A stretch of DNA of 64,000 bases from Gammaproteobacteria bacterium (GTDB lineage: Bacteria; Pseudomonadota; Gammaproteobacteria; Pseudomonadales; Pseudohongiellaceae). Where the stretch lies: NCBI GenBank assembly GCA_008081045.1, contig VMDC01000027.1, forward strand, positions 45,798 to 109,797, in the 5' to 3' direction. Made by a program: the position numbers and the translations under genes. Each line of letters opens with the position of its first letter. Positions within the stretch are counted from its first letter, which is position 1. The notes under the pieces were generated by a model. The model was not told where the DNA came from. It saw only the letters and a list, made by a program, of their open reading frames with translations, and did no database searches. Positions 28,570 to 37,144 of the stretch are shown piece after piece.

Positions 28570-29043
28570 TTAGGGTAGCTCTGCCAAAATCTTGGCCACA
28601 TCTGCATGATGGGTTTTGGTTTTAACCTTATCCATGATCCGCACAAGCCGGCCCTGCTTATCGATGATAAAGGTAGTTCGGATAATGCCCATAAATTCGC
28701 GGCCCATAAATTTCTTCAGGCCCCATACGCCATATTTGTCTGCGAGCGCGTGATCCTCATCCGACAAAAGGGTGAAGTTGAGTCCCTCCTTCTCTTCAAA
28801 TTTTTTCAGGCGCGCGACCGGATCAGGGCTGACGCCCAACGCGACCGCTTCAGACTGCTCAAGCGACTGCAGAGAATCCCGCAACCCGCAGGCCTGAACT
28901 GTGCAGCCGGGCGTCATGGCCTTGGGATAGAAATACAGCACAACGTGCTTTTCTCCCCGGAAGTCCTTCAGGGAAATGTCGTCACCGTTTTGATCTTTGA
29001 GTGTGAATGCGGGCGCCAGATTACCCAGCTTGGGCATGCTCAT
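28570..29043 (-). CDS. bcp: Thioredoxin-dependent thiol peroxidase BCP
   Basis: 157 residues, atypical 2-Cys peroxiredoxin Q. The peroxidatic site is YFYPKAMTPGCTVQACGLRDS with C47 and the resolving C52 five residues on, the BCP/PrxQ signature. The N-terminus (LGNLAPAFTLKDQNG) and the VLYFYPKA strand are standard. It reduces peroxides with electrons from thioredoxin. First gene of the run with the YbfF-like hydrolase and pdxJ. The ATG at 29043 is used; an ATG two codons later is equally possible. Confidence 0.95.
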   Translation of the reverse strand: MSMPKLGNLAPAFTLKDQNGDDISLKDFRGEKHVVLYFYPKAMTPGCTVQACGLRDSLQSLEQSEAVALGVSPDPVARLKKFEEKEGLNFTLLSDEDHALADKYGVWGLKKFMGREFMGIIRTTFIIDKQGRLVRIMDKVKTKTHHADVAKILAELP

Positions 29044-29138
29044 GAATGAATTACCTCTTCTTGCAAACGATAAAGTCTCAGATGACTTTACTCAGTGCAT
29101 TATAACGGGCCAGCCCTTGCTCATGGTATATTCTCCGC

Positions 29139-29846
29139 ATGATTAGTCGTCCCCGTTCGATTGTCGTACTCACCGGCGCCGGTATATCAGCCGAATCAGG
29201 CATAGAAACCTTTCGGGCTGCCGAAGGCCTGTGGGCCAATCATCGCGTCGACGATGTCGCAACGCCGGAAGGTTTTGCGAGAAACCCGCAGCTGGTGTAC
29301 GAATTCTATAACCAGCGCAGACGACAGCTGCTGACGCCTGAGATATCGCCTAATGCCGCTCATTCGGCGCTGGCAAAGTTCGAGCATGAATTCGACGGGG
29401 AATTCCTGCTGGTCACGCAAAACGTCGATAATCTGCATGAACGCGCGGGCAGCCAGAATCTGATTCATATGCACGGCGAGCTGTTGAAAATGCGTTGCCT
29501 CAACTCCAAGCTGGTCTTCGATGTCAGCGAAGACTTTGACTACGACACGCACTGCCGCTGCTGTCGCTCGGCCGGAAATCTGCGACCGCATGTGGTCTGG
29601 TTCGGTGAAATGCCATTGCAGATGAACCGCATAAACAGTGCATTGGAAAACTGCGACATGTTCGTTGCCATCGGCACCTCGGGCAACGTCTATCCCGCCT
29701 CCGGGTTCTATCAAACCGCGAAAATCAGAAAAGCCAGTACCGTTGAACTGAACCTTGAGCGGACCGGCTCATCGTTTGACCGGCACGTTCGTGGACCGGC
29801 AACAGAGTGCGTGCCGCAATTTTTCGAGAGCCTGCTCCGCTCCTGA
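29139..29846 (+). CDS. cobB: NAD-dependent protein deacylase, sirtuin class III
   Basis: 235 residues. Sirtuin motifs in order: GAGISAESGIETFRAAEGLW (NAD loop), TQNVDNLHERAG, the catalytic histidine in MHGELL, zinc cysteines around MRCL and HCRCC, PHVVWFGEMP and GTSGNVYPA. The FYNQRRRQL segment keeps the tyrosine and arginine spaced as Y..R, which in CobB/SIRT5 recognise succinyl or malonyl lysine, so desuccinylase activity is likely. It removes acyl groups from protein lysines using NAD+. The next gene starts 30 bp downstream on the same strand. Confidence 0.94.
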   Translation: MISRPRSIVVLTGAGISAESGIETFRAAEGLWANHRVDDVATPEGFARNPQLVYEFYNQRRRQLLTPEISPNAAHSALAKFEHEFDGEFLLVTQNVDNLHERAGSQNLIHMHGELLKMRCLNSKLVFDVSEDFDYDTHCRCCRSAGNLRPHVVWFGEMPLQMNRINSALENCDMFVAIGTSGNVYPASGFYQTAKIRKASTVELNLERTGSSFDRHVRGPATECVPQFFESLLRS

Positions 29847-29876
29847 GCGCAAACTGAAGCTACTGAAAGGACACTC

Positions 29877-31031
29877 ATGCTTAAAAAAGTACTTAAAACC
29901 GCTGCAGCCGGCCTGGTGATCCTGGTCTGTCTGGGACTCGCGGTCTATGTGGCCACCGGCCCCGAGAGACCTGACTCTGAATCAGCCAGCGCCGCATGGC
30001 TGGAGTCCGGAGCCTACCGGGTCGGCCGCGCCGAACTGGTCTTCGTCGATGACACCCGGCCTACCGGAGAAAATCGGGGATTCCCCGCCAAGCCACAGCG
30101 GACCTTGCCAACAACCCTGTGGTTTCCGAGAGAGCTCGAGGCTGCGCTGCCCCTGATCATTCACAGTCACGGGATTGTCTCGAACAGAACAGAGATGGCC
30201 TATCTGGCAGAATCCCTGGCCAGCCATGGCTATCTGGTCGCAGCCACAGACTATCCCCTGACGTCCGGCTCAACCGCCGGTGGCGCGAACGCTGCAGATG
30301 TGGTGAACCAACCCGCGGACATCAGTTTTCTCATCGATTCCCTCCTCGGAATGCGCGACGGGCAAAAGCCCTTCAGTGGCCAAATCGACGAATCGCGCAT
30401 CGGGCTGAGTGGTTATTCTCTCGGCGGCCTGACCACCTATCTTGCCACCTATCATCCCACCTGGCGTGATTCTCGCATCGCTGCAGCGGTCGCTATTGCC
30501 GGCCCGTCAGCCATTTTTGCGCCACGTTTCTTTGAGACCACCGCCGTACCTGTGCTGGCAATAGCCGGCACATCCGACGCGCTCATCGAACACAGCCGAA
30601 ACGCAGCTGATCTGGGGACCCGTGCCCGGAACCTCTCAGTCATTACCATTGAGGGCGGCACCCATCTTGGCTTCATCGGCCTTGCCGATCCTGCATTTCG
30701 GTTTATGGACAATCCAGACACCCTGGGATGCACCGCAGTGATGGCGGTTCTGGGCGAGAATCCGAATGCGCCATTCGAGACAATGGGAAGCCCCGCCGAC
30801 GGCATCGACCCGGCACGCGACCTGCCCGGGATCTGTGATTACGGCTATGGAGACGCCACGCATCCCGGTCGGCAGCAAATGATCACGGAGATCGCCACAC
30901 TCAGTTTCTTCGAATGGGTATTCAATACGGATCCGACTCGGCGGGAGCGGGCCCGGCAGCAGCTGACAGAGCACATCGCTGCTGACTTTTCAGAAGCTTC
31001 TTTCGAACCGGCACAGACTCACAGTCTGTGA
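29877..31031 (+). CDS. Exported alpha/beta hydrolase (PAF-acetylhydrolase/DLH-like)
   Basis: 384 residues. A hydrophobic N-terminus (about 5-27, VLKTAAAGLVILVCLGLAVYV) predicts an exported or anchored enzyme. The core has IIHSHGIVSNRTEMAYLAE (oxyanion region), LSGYSLGGLTTYL (nucleophile Ser in GYSLGG), a likely acid in IAGTSDAL and a histidine in GGTHLGFIG. The set resembles bacterial platelet-activating-factor-acetylhydrolase-like or dienelactone-like esterases; substrate unknown. GAAAGGACACTC precedes the start. It is probably co-transcribed with the sirtuin gene, and its stop lies one base from the convergent DUF255 gene. Confidence 0.87.
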   Translation: MLKKVLKTAAAGLVILVCLGLAVYVATGPERPDSESASAAWLESGAYRVGRAELVFVDDTRPTGENRGFPAKPQRTLPTTLWFPRELEAALPLIIHSHGIVSNRTEMAYLAESLASHGYLVAATDYPLTSGSTAGGANAADVVNQPADISFLIDSLLGMRDGQKPFSGQIDESRIGLSGYSLGGLTTYLATYHPTWRDSRIAAAVAIAGPSAIFAPRFFETTAVPVLAIAGTSDALIEHSRNAADLGTRARNLSVITIEGGTHLGFIGLADPAFRFMDNPDTLGCTAVMAVLGENPNAPFETMGSPADGIDPARDLPGICDYGYGDATHPGRQQMITEIATLSFFEWVFNTDPTRRERARQQLTEHIAADFSEASFEPAQTHSL

Positions 31032-31032
31032 T

Positions 31033-33405
31033 TCACACAATCAGAGTCAGCGTTTCCGGAAGCAGGCACTGGCTGTCATCACAAAGCTGCAGCACGACAG
31101 TCAGACTGATCCGCAACGGCGCTGCGCCGCTGCATCGAACGCGACGCGCCCGGAGCTTCACGCGCAGCGAATCTCGATAAATCGCAACGGCCCCTGAAGG
31201 CGCCGCCACACAGTCTGTGGCTTCAGGAAAGGACAAGCACTGGATTTCCCAGTCAGATTCCTCATTCAAGGAAACCGTCAGAGGTACAAAAGCGCCGGCT
31301 GCTTGCTCACCTTGTGTGAGAGGCGCAGTAAGATGCCAGGGATCCAGAATACTGAAATCCACATCGATCTGTGCCTCATCCTGATTATCCTCCTGCTGAG
31401 CCCGACCGGATTCCGCCCTTGCTATGATTTCTTTGCGCGCGAACACTCTGACTCGACCGCCTCCGGCGTATTGCAGCGATCCACGCGCCCCCTCGACACT
31501 GCCTGAAATCACTCTCATCAGAGAGCACTGACTGATCGGGTTTTCATTGATTACCGCTGCCAGACTTGCCAGCGCTTTATCAAAAATCGCCCTGACGGGC
31601 ATCTCCACGAATTGCTCCGGAACCCGGGCCAGCCTCAATTCCATGGCCTGCAGGCTTTCAAGCATCACCGCAACTGGCGACAGCGTCGCGCCGTCCGAGG
31701 CATTGCTCGATCTGACCAGCTTCGGACCCGCCTGCTCGCGAGGCGCAAGACAGAATCTTTGCTCATTGGCATCCCAGAATTCTTCAATCACCCGGGCCGT
31801 CAACGCACAGGCCTTACTGAGATAGTCCGGTTTGTCGGTAACGTCATACAGGCAGATCAGCGCCTGTATCAGATTGCTGTAGTCCTCGAGCTGCCCCGTA
31901 ATCGACACCACACCATGCAAGGAAATGCGTTTCAGTTCACCGCCGGCCTGCAGATTGTCGTCCAACATTCGCTGTACCGCTGTCTCGGCTGAAGTGAGCC
32001 AGCCGGCCGCTTCGGTAAACGGCAGAGTCTGGCTCGCCCAGACCAGAGTCGTGGCCATTTGTGCACACCAGCTGACAATCAGTTTATCGTCCCGCAGCGG
32101 ATGCTCACGCTGCTCACGTACCTGGTAAAGCTGCATCAGTACGGCATCCAGATCGCGATAGAAATCCGGTCCGTATTCTCGAGCAGACACCGATAAGGAG
32201 CGGGATAAATGCAGAATATTGGCGCCCTCAAAATTCCCTCCCGGACTGACGCCGAACAGGCTCTTAGCCAATTCCGCCTGGGCCGGCGACAGACATTTTT
32301 CCAGTTCGCTCTGGCTCCAGGTAAAAAATATCCCTTCCTCTCCCTCACTGTCGGCATCAGTGGCTGAGTAATAGCCACCCTGCTCAATCTGCATGTCCCG
32401 CAAGACGTAATTGCAGGTCTGCCGGGCAACACGCGCGAAAAAATCCTGCCCGGTCAGTTGATAGGCCTGCAAATAAACCATACCCAGTTGAGCCTGGTTG
32501 TAGAGCATTTTTTCAAAATGGGGAATCAGCCATTCCTCGTCGACACTGTAGCGATGAAAGCCGCCGCCGACCTGATCGTAAATGCCGCCCCGACCCATGC
32601 CCTCGAGAGTCCGCTCGACAAAGCCCAGCGCCGCGCCGTCATCCCGGCGCACGACCTGATCCAGCAAAAAGAGCAGAATGGGTTCCTGTGGAAATTTCGG
32701 CGCACCGGCCAGCCCCCCCAAACTGCGATCCTCGCGCTGCAGTAGGGCTTTTACCGCATTGTCCACGATGTCTTGCCGGAGGGTCTCCAGCGGCTTGCGC
32801 TCACACAGGATTTTATTGATCGCCTGATAGAGACTGTGGGCATTCCTTTCCAGTTCGGCCCGCTGGTTGTGCCAGGCACCGCCGATCTGCCCGAGCACCT
32901 GCATGAAGGAAGGTGCTGGGAAATAGGTAGCCCCGTAAAATGGCCTGCCGTCAGGCAGAAGAAAATTCGACATGGGCCATCCTCCATGCCCGGAGACCAG
33001 CTGCACTCCAGTCATGTAGATTTCATCAAGATCAGGGAATTGCTCCCGATCCATCTTGATGCTGATGAAATGCTGATTGAGCAGCTTGGCAACTTCCACA
33101 TTGTCGAAGCTTTCAACCTCCATCACATGACACCAGTGACAGGTTGAATAACCGATAGACAGAAAAATCGGCTTGTCCTCTGCCTTAGCAGCAGCGAAGG
33201 CTTCATCACCCCACGGGTACCAGTTCACCGGATTATGCGCGTGCTGCAACAGATAGGGGGAGTCTTCTTCAATCAGCCGGTTGATGAATATCGCCCGGCC
33301 TTCGGCATCAAGATACTCTGTCCGTTTGTCATAAGCGCCCTCCCTCTGCGCTTCCAGCTCACGCAGACGGGTTTCCAGAATCGCCGTGTTGTCCGCCGTA
33401 TTCAT
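31033..33405 (-). CDS. DUF255 (YyaL/SPATA20) thioredoxin-like protein with C-terminal DsbD-alpha-like domain
   Basis: 790 residues. The N-terminal DUF255 thioredoxin-like domain has the diagnostic [10 protein letters not shown] and [14 protein letters not shown] (CxxC at 89 and 92), [15 protein letters not shown] and [14 protein letters not shown] long (alpha/alpha)6-barrel-like region follows (about 230-640), with [21 protein letters not shown] in it. The last ~100 residues are unlike the normal DUF255 end: LTVSL..., then [15 protein letters not shown] with C775 and C780, resembling the N-terminal domain of DsbD (C...CxPPE pattern). No signal peptide, so a redox or sugar-epimerase-like role in the cytosol is possible. 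It is followed downstream by nothing on this strand and preceded by the thioesterase. Confidence 0.88.
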   Translation of the reverse strand: MNTADNTAILETRLRELEAQREGAYDKRTEYLDAEGRAIFINRLIEEDSPYLLQHAHNPVNWYPWGDEAFAAAKAEDKPIFLSIGYSTCHWCHVMEVESFDNVEVAKLLNQHFISIKMDREQFPDLDEIYMTGVQLVSGHGGWPMSNFLLPDGRPFYGATYFPAPSFMQVLGQIGGAWHNQRAELERNAHSLYQAINKILCERKPLETLRQDIVDNAVKALLQREDRSLGGLAGAPKFPQEPILLFLLDQVVRRDDGAALGFVERTLEGMGRGGIYDQVGGGFHRYSVDEEWLIPHFEKMLYNQAQLGMVYLQAYQLTGQDFFARVARQTCNYVLRDMQIEQGGYYSATDADSEGEEGIFFTWSQSELEKCLSPAQAELAKSLFGVSPGGNFEGANILHLSRSLSVSAREYGPDFYRDLDAVLMQLYQVREQREHPLRDDKLIVSWCAQMATTLVWASQTLPFTEAAGWLTSAETAVQRMLDDNLQAGGELKRISLHGVVSITGQLEDYSNLIQALICLYDVTDKPDYLSKACALTARVIEEFWDANEQRFCLAPREQAGPKLVRSSNASDGATLSPVAVMLESLQAMELRLARVPEQFVEMPVRAIFDKALASLAAVINENPISQCSLMRVISGSVEGARGSLQYAGGGRVRVFARKEIIARAESGRAQQEDNQDEAQIDVDFSILDPWHLTAPLTQGEQAAGAFVPLTVSLNEESDWEIQCLSFPEATDCVAAPSGAVAIYRDSLRVKLRARRVRCSGAAPLRISLTVVLQLCDDSQCLLPETLTLIV

Positions 33406-33417
33406 GGCTGTGGTTCC

Positions 33418-33810
33418 TCAACCGTCGATAAGATCTACAAACTGCGCCGGGAAGTAAGGACGACCTGCGTCATTCACTGCTGTGCAGGTGATCCTGGCTC
33501 TGAGTATCGCAGGCGCATCCCGCTCAAGCAGAATCGACTGCTCAAACAGCAGCCGGACCGGAGTCGGTCGCACCGCCTTCACAGTGACCTGAAATTCATC
33601 GCCGGCTTGGAGCGATTTGCGGTAATCCAGTTCGGCCCGCACCACCACAATGAAGACGCCCTGGCGGGTCATCTCGGCGAAGCTCAAACCCCGGCTCAAC
33701 AGATACTCATGTCGCGCGTGCTCGAGATAATGCTGGTAGATCGCGTTGTTCACGATGCCCTGCATATCACATTCGTAATCTCTTACTTTTAGGTTCAGGC
33801 TAAAAGACAT
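33418..33810 (-). CDS. Acyl-CoA thioesterase, hotdog fold (YbgC/4HBT type)
   Basis: 130 residues from the ATG at 33810; a GTG six codons upstream is an alternative. The hotdog signature is RDYECDMQGIVNNAIYQHYLEHAR, with the catalytic aspartate in CDMQGIVNN (only a part quoted: the D..GiVnn.iY..yLe.aR pattern). It hydrolyses acyl-CoA thioesters in the cytosol; chain preference cannot be told. It begins the run leading into the DUF255 gene, 12 bp away. Neither start has a clear Shine-Dalgarno. Confidence 0.86.
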   Translation of the reverse strand: MSFSLNLKVRDYECDMQGIVNNAIYQHYLEHARHEYLLSRGLSFAEMTRQGVFIVVVRAELDYRKSLQAGDEFQVTVKAVRPTPVRLLFEQSILLERDAPAILRARITCTAVNDAGRPYFPAQFVDLIDG

Positions 33811-34133
33811 GGCGACGTGGCGACTCACTGATCAGAATCCGCCTAGGCTAGCCTATTTCGGTCCGCCCCGATAGCCGCGCTTAGGATGCGGCACAGACCA
33901 TCACGCTGACGAAGCACTCTCTCCGTGAGAGTTGCCGAAGGGCGAACAAAGCGGATCACCCATGGGTTACCTGAGGTCATGCTGACAAAAGCCACCTTCC
34001 AGTAGCTTGCACAGTAGCTTGCAGTAGCCTGCGCCCGGTCCGCGCATGCGACGGACCCGGAGTCCGGTGGATAAACCGACGCGATTGATGCAGAATCGGA
34101 CATCACCAACAGTCACGCTAAAGAGGCAACCCC
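33811..34133. other. Divergent intergenic region without a supported gene
   Basis: About 320 bases between the thioesterase gene and the methyltransferase gene. It contains a small hairpin (ACTCTC...GAGAGT near 33917) and a three-copy 11-bp direct repeat at 34000-34032. A minus-strand open frame of 88 codons covers most of it but looks random in composition and starts at TTG, so I do not call a gene. Promoters for the two flanking genes must lie here. Confidence 0.4.
34000..34032. repeat. Three-copy 11-bp direct repeat
   Basis: CAGTAGCTTGC at 34000-34010, again at 34012-34022, and CAGTAGCCTGC at 34022-34032 sharing one base with the second copy. The spacing is about one helical turn. It lies 100 bases upstream of the methyltransferase gene, so it could be an operator or only a slippage product. 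Confidence 0.7.
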
Positions 34134-34970
34134 ATGAATCCAACTCGCTGTCTGCTCAGCACTTTGGCGCTCGCTGCTGTTTGCTTGGGCACTCAAGCAA
34201 ACGCTGACCACCATGAGGAAGCGGAGGCAATGACACTTCAGAGTCTTGCCACCGGCGACCACCGCAGCGACGACAACATCGCCCGCAATACCTGGCGCCA
34301 TCCGGTTGAAACACTCGAGTTTTTTGGCCTGGAGGCGGATACCACCGTCATCGAAATCCTGCCCTCTACCGGATGGTACACGGAGATTATCGCTCCCTAC
34401 GTACGTGATCAGGGCAAATATTATGCGGCACACTTTTCTCCGAATGCCGCGCTGGACTATATGCCCAGGATCAGAGGCCTGTTCGAGGAAAAAATCTCCG
34501 GCGATCCGGAAAACTATGGGCGCATCACCGTCAGGTCACTGAATCCGCCGCACGAAGTCATTATTGCCCCACCGGAAAGTGCCGATATGGCTCTGACCTT
34601 CCGCAACGTCCATAACTGGATTATGGCCGGTCAGGAGCATGAATTCTTCGCGGCTTTTTTCGCTGCGCTCAAGCCCGGCGGCACGCTAGGTGTTGTCGAG
34701 CATCGGGCCAGACCCGGCGCCAGCATGGAGGTCATGGAAACCACGGGGTACGTGACTGAGGCCTACGTCAAAGAAGTGGCTGCCGCAGCAGGGTTCGAGT
34801 TTGTTGAATCTTCTGAAATAAACGCCAACGCCAGGGACGACACGGATCACCCCGAAGGGGTCTGGAGCCTGCCGCCCACCTACAGAATGGGCGAGGCAAA
34901 CCGCGCTGATTTTACCGCCATCGGGGAAAGCGACCGCATGACGCTGAAATTCATCAAACCACGAAGCTGA
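34134..34970 (+). CDS. Exported methyltransferase-like protein
   Basis: 278 residues. A clear signal peptide (1-24, ending QANA-DHHEE) is followed by a Rossmann-type class I methyltransferase-like domain: TTVIEILPSTGWYTEIIAPYV (a degenerate motif I where the usual ExGxGxG is E..PSTGW), DMALTFRNVHNWI, FFAAFFAALKPGGTLGVVEHR and a C-terminal strand LKFIKP. The family exists in other Proteobacteria as exported 'methyltransferases', but SAM is not expected in the periplasm, so the biochemical activity is doubtful. AAAGAGGCAACCCC precedes the ATG. The DUF4269 gene starts 20 bp after its stop. Confidence 0.85.
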   Translation: MNPTRCLLSTLALAAVCLGTQANADHHEEAEAMTLQSLATGDHRSDDNIARNTWRHPVETLEFFGLEADTTVIEILPSTGWYTEIIAPYVRDQGKYYAAHFSPNAALDYMPRIRGLFEEKISGDPENYGRITVRSLNPPHEVIIAPPESADMALTFRNVHNWIMAGQEHEFFAAFFAALKPGGTLGVVEHRARPGASMEVMETTGYVTEAYVKEVAAAAGFEFVESSEINANARDDTDHPEGVWSLPPTYRMGEANRADFTAIGESDRMTLKFIKPRS

Positions 34971-34990
34971 CCCAAACCCAAGACGCTGCT

Positions 34991-35539
34991 TTGGACCGCC
35001 GGATAGCCGCCGCTGAGGCGCTTGCCCAGAGCCGCGTTCTTGAGGCACTCGCCCCCTACTCACCCACATTAGTGAGCACAATCTGGGTCGGCCTCGACCT
35101 GCCCGAAAGCGATATCGATGTGGTGTGCTGCTTCAAATGTCGAAGCCAGTTTGAGCGGCGCCTCATTGAGACACTCGGCGGCCTGAAAGATTTCACCCTG
35201 TCTTCCTCAAAAGAGGCTCTGATTGCGCGCGCCACGCTGGGCGCTTTTCCACTGGAGATTTACGGTTCAAATGTCGCCATCAGCGAACAGGTGGCGTTTC
35301 GTCACTATCAGGTCATGCAGCGCCTGACGTCCCTCTCGAGTGCCGATTTCAGCAATCGGGTTAAGGCATACAAAACCGAGGGACTCAAGACGGAGCCTGC
35401 CATCGCTGCGGTACTAAACCTTCAGGGCGAGCCCTTCGCTGCCGTCATGGCGCTCGAATGTGCCAGTGAGACGGAGCTTGTCAGCATCCTGAGAAACGCC
35501 GGATGTCTGCGGCTCGCCACTGAAGCCGGTGCAGACTAA
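34991..35539 (+). CDS. DUF4269 family protein (nucleotidyltransferase-like)
   Basis: 182 residues. The family signature is IWVGLDLPESDIDVVC (a GxD...SDxD nucleotidyltransferase-like core), FPLEIYGSNVAISEQVAFRH, and GLKTEPAIAAVLNLQGEPF, which match DUF4269 as I remember it. Members are thought to be small nucleotidyltransferases of unknown substrate. No ATG is available near the conserved start; TTG at 34991 is used and the ribosome-binding site is poor. Its stop overlaps the end of the possible decayed minus-strand gene by a few bases. Confidence 0.78.
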   Translation: MDRRIAAAEALAQSRVLEALAPYSPTLVSTIWVGLDLPESDIDVVCCFKCRSQFERRLIETLGGLKDFTLSSSKEALIARATLGAFPLEIYGSNVAISEQVAFRHYQVMQRLTSLSSADFSNRVKAYKTEGLKTEPAIAAVLNLQGEPFAAVMALECASETELVSILRNAGCLRLATEAGAD

Positions 35540-35862
35540 TCTGATGACCTGATCTCGAATTCCAGCTGTTCGAATGCCAACCAGGCGTCTTGATTCAAAA
35601 GTTCCTCACCGACTGAAACGACAACCGCACAGTGAAGCGTGCTTTTCCCTTTGGTGTGGCCAGCCCACAGGGGAGCGCTTCAAGCAATCTGCCGTCATCT
35701 TGGCCGTGCAAGGCGTCTGATCTCCGGCGAACCTCGCCAGCACCAGCGGAAATTGGTTATGATGCTTAATAAGCGCCTGTCAGACTCTTTCTGGCTGAAC
35801 GCAAACATCGCTGAATGACGACACCCACAATCACGCAGGGAAGCTGCAGGGAGCACTGCATC
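35540..35862. other. Gap with a possible frameshifted minus-strand gene remnant
   Basis: About 320 bases with no intact gene. On the minus strand two overlapping frames look protein-like: 35598-35756 (53 codons, containing GRLLEALPCGLATPKGKARF) and 35539-35679 (47 codons, ending AWLAFEQLEFEIRSSD before the stop at 35536-35538). The first reads into the second near 35610 only if one frameshift is assumed. Neither has a good start. See the findings for the interpretation. Confidence 0.35.
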
Positions 35863-36474
35863 ATGAGCCTGGATATTGAATTCCATTATGATTTCGGAAG
35901 CCCGAACACCTATTTTTGTCACCGCCTGATTCCGGGTATCGAAGAACGCACAGGCGCAAAAATCACTTATTGCCCTGTGCTGCTGGGCGGCATTTTCAAG
36001 GCCACCAATAATCGCTCGCCCATGGAGCAGTTCGCCGAAGTCAAAAACAAGAAAGAATATCAGGCACTGGAAATGAAGCGCTTCATTGCGCGCCATCAAT
36101 TCTCAGACTACCGGTTCAATCCGCACTTCCCGGTCAATACCATTCATCTGATGCGAGGCGCCGTATTTGCCAGCCATCAGGACTACTACAAGCACTATAT
36201 TGAGGCTATGTACCAGGGTATGTGGGAACAGGGCAAAAACATGGCGGACCCGGAAGTGATAGCCGAAGCCTTGCGCGAGCATGGCCTGCCCGCCGATGAC
36301 ATTGTCGCGGCGGTGCAAGACCCCGAGATCAAACAGGAGCTCATGGACAGTACCAGCCGCTCGGTAGAGCGTGGCGCCTTTGGCTCACCGACTTTTTTTG
36401 TCGGGGATGAGATGTTTTTCGGCAAAGACCGGCTACTTGAACTCGAGGCGGAAATCGTCAGCCAGATGCGCTAG
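35863..36474 (+). CDS. 2-hydroxychromene-2-carboxylate isomerase family (DsbA fold)
   Basis: 203 residues, GST-kappa/DsbA-fold. The family markers are FHYDFGSPNTY (Ser that contacts glutathione), YCPVLLGGIFKATNN, NPHFPVNT, MRGAVFA and FGSPTFFVGDEMFFGKDRL near the end. HCCA isomerases act in naphthalene-type degradation, but most genomic members have other, unknown roles, and no aromatic ring-cleavage genes lie nearby. The ATG at 35863 follows CAGGGAG; an earlier in-frame ATG at 35815 adds 16 non-conserved residues. Convergent with the secreted unknown, 5 bp apart. Confidence 0.9.
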   Translation: MSLDIEFHYDFGSPNTYFCHRLIPGIEERTGAKITYCPVLLGGIFKATNNRSPMEQFAEVKNKKEYQALEMKRFIARHQFSDYRFNPHFPVNTIHLMRGAVFASHQDYYKHYIEAMYQGMWEQGKNMADPEVIAEALREHGLPADDIVAAVQDPEIKQELMDSTSRSVERGAFGSPTFFVGDEMFFGKDRLLELEAEIVSQMR

Positions 36475-36479
36475 ACGAC

Positions 36480-37073
36480 TTACTCTGCCCGGTCGAAGTA
36501 CCTCACCAGTTCAATTGGCTCGCGAAATGAATCTGGCTGGATTGTCATTTCAATGCGCAGTCGATTACCGCCGGACTCAAGAGTATAGGTTTCAATGGTA
36601 AATCCCCCGTCTCTTGGTCGCCCTTCCACCACCAGTGAATTGCCCTCGAACAGGCCCGAAGAGAAATCGGTACCGCCTTCACTGTAGAAACCGGTTGCCG
36701 ATGCGCGACGGCGACGGCCGTCTGAATGAAATACCCGCTGGAAATCGCCTTCATAGGTAAAGCGAAGCTCTGGTTCATCCACCTCAATTGTCAGGACATC
36801 ATCATAAGAGATACGGTCATAAAGCTCATGCTCCGGCGGACCACCACGGTAAAAATCTTCCTGACGATTAAAGAACCCGCGGCTCCCCTTGCCGCCACCT
36901 GCTTCAATTGCCTCTTCTACCTGATCGTCCGTATTGTCGCTCAGCTCATCGTTGATTACCCAATGGCCTGACAGAACTGTCCGTATGTCCGGTGCCTGCG
37001 CTGAGGCAGGGGCTGCCGAAAAGGCAATGAACAGGCTGGCGAACAGCACTTTCGTCGAGCATTTTATAGACAT
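36480..37073 (-). CDS. Secreted protein, unknown
   Basis: 197 residues. A standard signal peptide (1-25, ending ASA-QAPD) is followed by a beta-rich domain: LSGHWVINDELSDN, then strands such as DDVLTIEVDEPELRFTYEG and ALT-type repeats in GNSLVVEGRPRDGGFTIETY. The 'L.G.W..n..lSdn' opening recurs in secreted proteins of marine gammas that lack a named family. No catalytic motif is evident. It may be transcribed separately; the MFS gene lies upstream on the same strand, 71 bp away. Confidence 0.75.
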   Translation of the reverse strand: MSIKCSTKVLFASLFIAFSAAPASAQAPDIRTVLSGHWVINDELSDNTDDQVEEAIEAGGGKGSRGFFNRQEDFYRGGPPEHELYDRISYDDVLTIEVDEPELRFTYEGDFQRVFHSDGRRRRASATGFYSEGGTDFSSGLFEGNSLVVEGRPRDGGFTIETYTLESGGNRLRIEMTIQPDSFREPIELVRYFDRAE

Positions 37074-37144
37074 GACAACGCGGCGAAACAGGGTTGGATA
37101 TCTTCATTCAATCCGCTTTGACGTCAAAGTTCAAGTCTGGGGTT

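Noticed and set aside
33843..34109. An 88-codon minus-strand frame in the gap before the methyltransferase-like gene
   Set aside because: TTG-started, random composition, no ribosome site, and it covers the direct repeat and probable promoter area.
35695..36099. A 134-codon minus-strand frame
   Set aside because: Mostly antisense to the HCCA isomerase; it does not match the frames of the proposed gene remnant.
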